Shown here: positions 56,879-64,000 of the stretch, in pieces
How positions within the stretch are numbered: the first letter of the stretch is position 1
How the letters are laid out: every line of letters begins with the position of its first letter
NCBI RefSeq assembly: GCF_050003625.1
Contig: NC_134397.1
Location: 147,435,526 to 147,499,525, forward strand
Length of the DNA: 64,000 nucleotides
DNA from: Haematobia irritans
Lineage: Eukaryota; Arthropoda; Insecta; Diptera; Muscidae
Direction of reading: 5' to 3'
Notes under the pieces: generated by a model
Told to the model about the DNA's origin: nothing
Databases searched by the model: none
Seen by the model: only the letters and a program-made list of their open reading frames with translations
Translations under genes and position numbers: made by a program

Positions 56879-57217
56879 GAAATAACATTTTGACAAAATT
56901 TTCTACACGCAAAAAAATAATTCTTTCCTCCCAAACGAAATTTTAGACAAACAAAGTTCGTTTCTCATTTGCTTTTCGCTGTAAGGAAGTGTATTTGGAA
57001 GAAAAGTATATACTTTTTGTGATAAACGTTTATTCTTTTCCAGGATGTAAAAACAATTTCATAAAGACAAACTCAAAAAAACATTGTTTTCTTGCTAATT
57101 TCATTTTCTCTCACATCTTTCTCACATCCACGAGGTTTTTTAGTTCTTTCCTGCAATACCAACAATGTAGAAGAAATTATACGATTTTATAAATTTTTAA
57201 AATTTTTTTACCTTTCG

Positions 57218-57289
57218 CATGGACGGAGAATCGAACCGCGGACCATGCACTTTGTAAGCCAACACACTAACCACTGAGCTATGTACCTT
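57218..57289 (-). ncRNA. tRNA-like module 1 (Pol III box A/B), in TIR element
   Basis: The minus strand has box A TAGCTCAGTGGTTAG and box B GGTTCGATTCTCC at tRNA-like spacing. The anticodon stem and acceptor stem do not pair well, so it is a tRNA-derived promoter or relic, not a working tRNA. Confidence 0.65.
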
Positions 57290-57401
57290 TTATGGTCATC
57301 AATAGATAAATGTCCATATAAGTTATATTTATATAGCATAGCTTGCGGCGCCCACGAACCGAATGAACAAAGTTTATTTAACAGAAACAAACATTTAGTT
57401 T

Positions 57402-57473
57402 GGCACCGTGGAGCAGTGGTTGCTACGTTCGACTTGCATGCCAAGAGTCGTGGATTCGATCCCTGCTTCGACC
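57402..57473 (+). ncRNA. tRNA-like module 2 (related to the SINE head)
   Basis: GGCACCGTGGAGCAGTGGTT (box A region), then CTTGCATGCCAAGAGTCG and GGATTCGATCCCTG (box B). It closely resembles the head of the SINE at 52123-52465. It is followed by a T11 run at 57478, a potential Pol III terminator. Confidence 0.65.
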
Positions 57474-57807
57474 AAAGTTTTTTTTTTTTTATTTTTACAT
57501 ATATTCCAGATATGTTCGGAAGATTCCGAAAAAATGTTCAACATTACGTTGTAGTATATTAAATTTTGAACTGTAAAATGTGTCTTATTAAACACCTAAA
57601 GTCAGAAAAGAACAGTGTTTGATATAAACGAAGTGGACTGTGTTGTTGTTTCAAAAATAACTTTTTTTTATTGAAAAAATAATAATTTTGTAACAAACTA
57701 ATTTTTTTGGTGATAAAAGTTTAAAATTTTCGAAGCAATTCAAAAAACTCTAACAAAAGAAAAACGTGTTCGGTACACGTTTTCCAAACGTTTTTTTTCT
57801 TTGCGTG

Positions 57808-58680
57808 TATAGAAATAAAATTTTGAAAAAATTTTCTATAGAAATAAAATCTTGGAAAATTGTTCGATAGAAATAGAATTTTGACAAAATTTTCTATAAA
57901 AATAAAATTTTAACAAAATTTTCCATGGGAATGAAATTTGGACAAAATTTTCCATAGAAATAAAATGTTGACAACATTTTCTAGAGAAATAAAATTTTAA
58001 TGAAATTTTCTATAGGAATAAAATTTTGACAAAATTTTCTATAGAAATAAAATTTTAACAAAATTATCTACAGAAATAAAAGTTTGACAACATTTTTATA
58101 GAAATAAAATATTGGAAAAATTTCTATAGAAACAACATTTTCTACAGAAATAAATTTCTTACAAAATTTTCGATAGAAATAAACTTTTGACAAAATTTTC
58201 TATAGTAATAAAATTTTGACAAAATTTTCTTTAGTAATAAAATTTTGACAAAATATTCCATAAAAATAAAATTTTGACAAAATTTTCGATAGAAATAAAC
58301 TTTTGACAAAATTTTCTATAGTAATAAAATTTTGACAAAATTTTCCATAGAAATAAATTTTTGACAAAATTTTCTATAGAAATAGAGTTTTGAAAAAAAT
58401 TGTCTATAGAAATAAAATTTTGGAAAATTGTTCTATAGAAATAAATTTTTTGAGATATTTTTTCTATAGAAATAAAATTTTGATAATTTTTAAAAAAATT
58501 TTCTATAGAAATAAAATTTTGACAATTTTGCCAAAAATTTTCTATAGAAATAAAATGTTGCCAAAATTTTCTATAGAAATAAAATGTTGCCAAAATTTTT
58601 CTATAAAAATAAAATTTTGGGAAAATTTTCTATAAAATAAAATTTTGGAAAAATTTTCTATAGAAATAAAATGTTTATTG
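57808..58680 (+). repeat. 29-bp tandem array, duplicated segment 1
   Basis: About 30 units, many with unit-specific variants that recur in the same order at 58803-59645. Confidence 0.85.
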
Positions 58681-58802
58681 TTGTTTTTGCGAATTTTTTG
58701 ATGATAAAAGTTTAAAATTTTCAATTTCAAGCAATTCAAAAAACTCTAACCAAAGAAAAACGTTTTCGGTACACGTTTTCAAAACGTTTTTTTTCTTTGT
58801 GT
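58681..58802. repeat. Second copy of the right end of the TIR element
   Basis: GATAAAAGTTTAAAATTTTC, then CAAAGAAAAACG, TTCGGTACACGTTTTC and TTTTTTTCTTTGTGTG duplicate 57700-57807. It marks the start of the second copy of a ~990-bp tandem duplication. Confidence 0.8.
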
Positions 58803-59645
58803 GTATAGAAATAAAATTTTGAAAAAATTGTCTATAGAAATAAAATCTTGGAAAATTGTTCTATAGAAATAGAATTTTGACAAAATTTTCTATAAAAATA
58901 AAATTTTAACAATATTTTCCATGGGAATGAAATTTGGACAAAATTTTCCATAGAAATAAAATGTTGACAACATTTTCTAGAGAAATAAAAGTTTAATGAA
59001 ATTTTCTATAGGAATAAAATTTTGACAACATTTTCTATAGAAATAAAATTTTAACAAAATTTTCTACAGAAATAAAAGTTTGACAACATTTTTTAAGAAA
59101 TAAAATATTGGAAAATTTTCTATAGAAACAACATTTTCTACAGAAATAAATTTCTTACAAAATTTTCGATAGAAATAAACTGTTGACAAAATTTTCTATA
59201 GTAATAAAATTTTGACAAAATTTTCTTTAGTAATAAAATTTTGACAAAATATTCCATAGAAATAAAATTTTGACAAAATTTTCGATAGAAATAAACTTTT
59301 GACAAAATTTTCTATAGTAATAAAATTTTGACAAAATTTTCCATAGAAATAAAATTTTGACAAAATTTTCTATAGAAATAGAATTTTAAAAAAAATTGTC
59401 TATAGAAATAAAATCTTGGAAAATTGTTCTATAGAAATAAATTTTTTGAGATATTTTTTCTATAGAAATAAAATTTTGATAATTTTTAAAAAATTTTCTA
59501 TAGAAATAAAATTTTGACAATTTTGCCAAAAATTTTCTATAGAAATAAAATGTTGCCAAAATTTTTCTATAAAAATAAAATTTTGGCAAAAGTTTCTATA
59601 AAATAAAATTTTGGAAAAATTTTCTATAGAAATAAAATGTTCATT
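58803..59645 (+). repeat. 29-bp tandem array, duplicated segment 2
   Basis: Same unit order as 57808-58680 with some later substitutions and one deleted unit near the end. Confidence 0.85.
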
Positions 59646-60030
59646 GTTGTTTTTGCGATGAGTAAACTACAAGAGTAGTTTATATATGGGGCTATACCAA
59701 AACATGACACACATCTTTGTAGGCCTAAAATATCTTTATATTTCCAGTTTTAGGCAAATCGGATAAAACTTGCGGTGTCTATATAGCCCATCTTCGAACC
59801 TAACCTGTCTGCAAACAAGAACCTACTCCCTGTCTAATTTCATTACTAGAGGTCCATTAGTGTAGGCTCTAGCGTGATGACAGTAGACATATGGTCAGCC
59901 GGACATCTTTAGATCATCTTAGAATTTCTTCCCGATTAAGAGTGTATATAAGTTATATAATAAAAATTTCCATGAGTTACAAAAACAAAGACCAATTTAT
60001 TGTATCCCCATTCTATGGTGGTGGGTATAA
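59646..60030 (+). mobile_element. Family B element, 3' part
   Basis: Part of one unit (GGGGCTATACCAAAACATG), the TAGCCCATCTTCGAACCTAA block, a decayed tail and the half hairpin CCCCATTCTATGGTGGTGGG. Confidence 0.6.
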
Positions 60031-60860
60031 AAAATGTCTATATCATTTGCTCCTAACTGTACCCTATGATAATAAAAATAAATCGTGGTTGAAAGATATT
60101 TACTATATGGCATATCACGCCTGCTTGCATCTATTTCTATATTTATTGAAGTTTAACACACAATCCAAATACCATTGAAGCGTTCATTGAATCCTTTCCG
60201 CTTGAATGACATAGATCCACCAGCAGATTTGAAACATCAACGATGTTTGATATTAACTCTGTGCTCAAATATACATAGACTCAATATCCTCTGCCAGGGC
60301 CCAGAGGGCGTATTGAATATTGAATATGAGTATACACGGTAAGGTTTAATATTTTAGCGTTTCTTTTTTTTATTTTTGGGTAACAAATGTCATATTAATT
60401 ACTCTGTTCAAATATTTTCTCTAAAGTAATTAGTAATTCAATCATGGAAAGATTTACGTCTAGGTTCATTGGTAGGATTGTTTATTCTAAAGATTTATTT
60501 TGTTGGTGTTGTTTGAAGTGAAATCTTAAGGTCGTTTGTAGCAAACGGATGTTTAGCTACAATGGCGGAAAATAATTAAGAAAATTACAATTGGAAAATT
60601 AAATGCATAAATTACGATTGTACGAACGTCATCAAATATTTCGCTGACGGAAAATTTTTAGGATCTCTGGGGCCATCGTTTATGTTTCCAACAAACTTTG
60701 ACAATTTGACTAGCTCTGTGCAATGGTGGAGACATTGGCTTTTTTTCACAAAATTCCCCACTATTTCAGCGGATATTTACAACTTCTTTTTGGAATTTTA
60801 AATTAAAATTCTAAAGAATAATTTAGATTGAAAACAAGGTATGTAAATCTTAAAAAAAGA
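60031..60860. other. Unassigned AT-rich stretch
   Basis: No repeat ends or exons recognised. Confidence 0.4.
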
Positions 60861-61444
60861 AAACATGTAAGGAAAGTCGGCGGAGCCCTGAACCACTTTA
60901 AATCTGAACCGATTTGGTTCAAGAACATCAATTCTACTATCTCTACCAGATTTCACTTTTATCGTAGTAAAACTTTGGCTTCTGTGGCCATATGAGTCTA
61001 AATCGGGCGAATGTAGGGGAGCCACATCTAAACCGAACCGATTTTGATCAACTTTGGCAGAATTCTACCTCCTGTGCAAAATTTCACCTAAATAGATGTA
61101 AAACTTTGGCCTACGTTGGTCATACACGCAAAAAAATAATACTTTCCTCCCAAACGAAATTTTAGACAAACAAAGTTCGTTTCTCATTTGCTTTTCGCTG
61201 TAAGGAAGTGTATTTGGAAGAAAAGTATATACTTTTTGTGATAAACGTTTATTCTTTTCCAGAATGAAAAAACAATTTCATTAAAAAAAAAATCAAAAAA
61301 AAAGCATTGTTTTCTTGCTAATTGCATTTTCCCTCACATCTTTCTCACATCCACGAGGTTTTTTAGTTCTTAACACCTTTTCCTGTAATACCAACAATGT
61401 AGAAGAAATTATACGATTTTATAAATTTTTTTACCTTTCGCCTG

Positions 61445-61511
61445 GACGGAGAATCGAACCGCGGACCATGCACTTTGTAAGCCAACACACTAACCACTGA
61501 GCTATGTACCT
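61445..61511 (-). ncRNA. tRNA-like module 1, copy 2
   Basis: Box A TAGCTCAGTGGTTAG and box B GGTTCGATTCTCC on the minus strand, as in copy 1. Confidence 0.65.
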
Positions 61512-61623
61512 GTTATGGTCATCAATAGATAATTATCCATATAAGTTATATTTATATAGCATAGCTTGCGGCGCCCACGAACCGAATAAACAAAGTTTAT
61601 TTAACAGAAACAAACATTTAGTT

Positions 61624-61690
61624 TGGCACCGTGGAGCAGTGGTTGCTACGTCCGACTTGCATGCCAAGGGTCGTGGGTTCGATCCCTGCT
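61624..61690 (+). ncRNA. tRNA-like module 2, copy 2
   Basis: GGCACCGTGGAGCAGTGGTT and box B GGTTCGATCCCTG. Box B is closer to the tRNA consensus than in copy 1. Confidence 0.65.
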
Positions 61691-62360
61691 TTTTTTGTTT
61701 TTGTTTTTTTACATATATTCCAGATATGTTCGGAAGATTCCGAAAAAATGTTCAACATTATATTGTAGTATATTAAATTTTGAACTGTAAAATGTGTCTT
61801 ATTAAAGACCTAAAGTCAGAAAAGAACAGTGTTTGATATAAACGAAATGGACTGTGTTGTTGTTTCAAAAATAACTTTTTTTATTGAAAAAATAAAAATT
61901 TTGTAACAAACGAATTTTTTTGGTGATAAAAGTTTAAAATTTTCCAAGCAATTCAAAAAACTCTAACAAAAGAAAAACGTTTTCGGTATACGTTTTCCAA
62001 ACGTTTTTTTTTTTTTGCGTGTATTAATGTAAATCGATCGAAAGATATACATATATGGGAGCTATATCTAAATTTTAACCGAATTGTGAAATTTTGCATA
62101 TTTCACAATACCGTCAATTGTGCAAAATTCGAAGAAAATTAGGCAAAATCACTGGTTTCTGTGGCCATGTAAGTGCATATCAGGCGAAAGATATATATGG
62201 GAGCTGTATCTAAATCTGAACCGATTTCTTCCAAACAATAGGATTCTAATATGACTCAAAATACACACTTGTTCCAAATTTGAAGATAGATGGTACTAAA
62301 ACTGGGACCTTGAATTTGACTACAAAAATATGTTGAAGGACAAACGGAAATGGCTGGACT

Positions 62361-62614
62361 CGGGGGCACGGTTAAAGAAACTTTTACCAACAATCAACCC
62401 AATTTAAAAGAAAGGATTGTAAAATGTTTAATCAAATTTTTGTGTTTACTATGAAAAAAGAATGAGTTTTCTTCGATATATATTATTATTTTATTTTAGT
62501 ATTTACAATACTATATTGTTTTATCTTGAACCAACAAGGGAACGTTTGTACGTCTACACTACGGTGACTTTGTTAGTATGACCTAACACGAAAATTACAT
62601 TTTTTAAAGATATT
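62361..62614. other. Short unassigned stretch
   Basis: Nothing recognised. Confidence 0.4.
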
Positions 62615-62890
62615 GAATTTATAGAAAATTTTATTTCTATAGAAAGTTATGTCAAAATTGTTATGTTATTGAAAAACTTGTCAAAACTTTATTTCTATAG
62701 AATATTTTATCATAATTTTATTTCTATGAAAAATATTATCATAATTTTATTTATAATGAAAATTTTATCATAATTTTATTTCTATGAAAAATGTTATCAT
62801 AATTTTATTTCTATGGAAAATTTTATCATAATTTAATTTCTATGGAAAATTTTGTCATAATTCTATTTCTATAGAAAATGTTATCATATT
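62615..62890 (-). repeat. Degenerate 29-bp-derived array
   Basis: Units of the type TTTTATTTCTATGAAAAAT then TTATCATAA diverge from the standard 29-bp repeat (TATCATAA replaces TGTCAAAA) but keep the TTTATTTCTAT core. It looks like a separate sublineage. Confidence 0.7.
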
Positions 62891-62891
62891 T

Positions 62892-64000
62892 TTATACCCT
62901 CCACCATAGGATGGAGGGTATATTAACTTTGTCATTCCGTTTGTAACACATCGAAATATTGCTCTAAGACCCCATAAAGTATATATATTCTGGGTCGTGG
63001 TGAAATTCTGAGTCGATCTGAGCATGTCCGTCCGTCTGTTGAAATCAAGCTAACTTCCGAACGAAACAAGCTATCGACTTGAAACTTGGCACAAGTAGTT
63101 GTTATTGATGTAGGTCGGATGGTATTGCAAATGGGCCATATCGGTCCACTTTTACGTATAGCCCCCATATAAACGGACCCCCAAATTTGGCTTGCGAGGC
63201 ATCTAAGAGAAGCAAATTTCATCCGATCCGGCTAAAATTTGGTACATGGTGTCAGTATATGGTCTCTAACAACCATGCAAAAATTGGTCCACATCGGTCC
63301 ATAATTATATATAGCCCCCATATAAACCGATCCCCCGATTTGGCTTGCAGAGCCTCTAAGAGAAACAATTTTCATCCGATCCGGCTGAAATTTGGTACAT
63401 GGTGTTGGTATATGGTCTCTAACAACCGTGCAAAAATTTGTCCATATCGGTACATAATTATATATAGCCCCCATATAAACCGATCCCCCGATTTTGCTTG
63501 CGAGACCTCTAAGAGAAGCAAATTTCATCCGATCCGTCTAAAATTTGGTACATGGTGTCAGTATATGGTCTCTAACAACCGTGCAAAAATTGGTCCATAT
63601 CGGTCCATAATTATATATAGCCCCCATATAAACCGATCCCCCGATTTTGCTTGCGAGACCTCTAAGAGAAGCAAATTTCATCCGATCCGGCTAAAATTTG
63701 GTACATGGTGTCAGTATATGGTCTCTAACAACCATGCAAAAATTGGTCCATATCGGTCCATAATTATATATAGGCCCCATATAAACCGATCACCAGATTT
63801 GACCTCCGGAGCCTCTTGGAAGACCAAAATTTATCTGATTCAGTTGAAATTTGGTACGTGATGTTAATGTATGGCCTCAAACACCCATGCAAAAATTGGT
63901 CGAAATCGGTCAATAATTATATATAGGCCCCATATAAACCGATCCCCAGATTTGACCTCCGGTGCAAAATTCATCCGATCTGGTTGAAATTTGGTACGTG
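62892..64000 (-). mobile_element. Family A element, cut by window end
   Basis: It starts with a good copy of the terminal hairpin: an 11-bp stem, TATACCCTCCA with TGGAGGGTATA, and the 8-nt loop CCATAGGA. The inverted tail with GTCCGTCCGTCTG and 153-bp units follow (anchor ATAATTATATATAG at 63301, 63454, 63607, 63760: exactly 153 bp). The repeat keeps a 224-codon frame open on the plus strand, which is not a gene. Confidence 0.75.

Larger units (their letters stand above)
56906..57807. mobile_element. 902-bp TIR element with two divergent tRNA-like modules, copy 1
   Basis: It starts CACGCAAAAAAATAATTCTT and ends AAACGTTTTTTTTCTTTGCG then TG; the minus strand of the right end begins CACGCAAAG. 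TA is duplicated in the host 29-bp unit (CTA / TAT), which would otherwise read TTTTCTATAGAAAT. Inside are a minus-strand and a plus-strand tRNA-like sequence about 110 bp apart. Copy 2 is at 61125-62021. The mobiliser is unknown; TA target suggests Tc1/mariner-like. Confidence 0.8.
61125..62021. mobile_element. TIR element with two divergent tRNA-like modules, copy 2
   Basis: Same ends and internal order as 56906-57807, with TA duplicated at 61123-61124 and 62022-62023. Copies differ by small indels (extra AACACCTTTT near 61370; loss of TCGACCAAAG after module 2). The host C-element sequence rejoins cleanly when it is removed. Confidence 0.85.
60861..62360 (+). mobile_element. Family C element, decayed, split by a TIR element
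   Basis: It starts AAACATGTAAGGAAAGTCGG, a mutated C 5' end. It has degenerate C units (GCCATATGAGTCTAAATCGG; TATATATGGGAGCTGTATCT) and ends near AAGGACAAACGGAAATGGC. The hairpin is lost. The element at 61125-62021 is inserted at a TA in GGTCATA. Confidence 0.6.

Noticed and set aside
57218..57473. Functional tRNA genes
   Set aside because: Box A and B are good but acceptor and anticodon stems do not pair, and the sequences lie inside a repeated TIR element.

Overview
The window looks like repeat-dominated intergenic or intronic DNA of a higher fly (Diptera, Calyptratae, most likely Muscidae). The strongest taxonomic clue is a mariner copy at 45106-46388. Its termini and broken transposase read like Himar1, the irritans-subfamily mariner first described from the horn fly Haematobia irritans, so that species or a close relative such as Stomoxys is the best guess. 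I recognise no host protein-coding exon, no rRNA and no functional tRNA gene. Every recognisable coding stretch belongs to a transposable element, and all of them are broken.

The backbone is three families (here A, B and C) of non-autonomous elements resembling Dipteran DINE-1/INE-1 or Helentron-type elements. Each starts with ACAAGTA plus a GC-rich palindrome. Each then carries tandem minisatellite units, a GACG/CAGA tetranucleotide tract and a conserved tail, and ends in a hairpin based on TATACCC...GGGTATA. All three families use minisatellite units of the same 153-bp length with a homologous 30-bp core. Family A also carries arrays of a 29-bp AT-rich repeat, which expands hugely at 54.2-59.6 kb.

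Region by region. 0-3.5 kb: SINE pieces and a B element with a MITE in it. 4-5.5 kb: a GT-rich minisatellite followed by 22 tandem hairpins with covarying stems, the most unusual structure here. 5.8-7.4 kb: a complete B element. 8.4-10.3 kb: nested inverted-repeat elements and a SINE with a target-site duplication (TSD). 10.4-15.6 kb: a B element interrupted by an A and a C element. 16.7-19.5 kb: a hAT-like element holding a MITE, a C element, a smaller hAT-like element and a LINE scrap. 20.8-23.8 kb: a TA-flanked TIR element holding an A element with a fresh 435-bp duplication, one copy split by a DD41D (rosa-like) transposon. 24.7-28.7 kb: B and A elements with a 401-bp (TA)n tract and a DD37E transposon. 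29-33.4 kb: a chimeric SINE and two A elements. 34.5-38 kb: C and A elements. 39.2-40.5 kb: a 277-bp higher-order repeat. 42.2-49.3 kb: C inside C, then a B element carrying both the Himar1-like mariner and a second DD37E copy. 49.3-50.8 kb: a 5'-truncated non-LTR retrotransposon (RT plus RNase H). 51-52.7 kb: an A element with a full SINE. 54.2-59.6 kb: 29-bp satellite with a foldback element and a tRNA-module TIR element inside. 60.9-62.4 kb: a C element with a second tRNA-module element. 62.9-64 kb: an A element running off the end.

The parts do not form a pathway. They record layered transposition, and many insertions have matching empty sites elsewhere in the window, so relative ages can be read directly. 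Family names A/B/C are mine. Superfamily names rest on motifs, termini and TSDs that I read by eye, not on a search.
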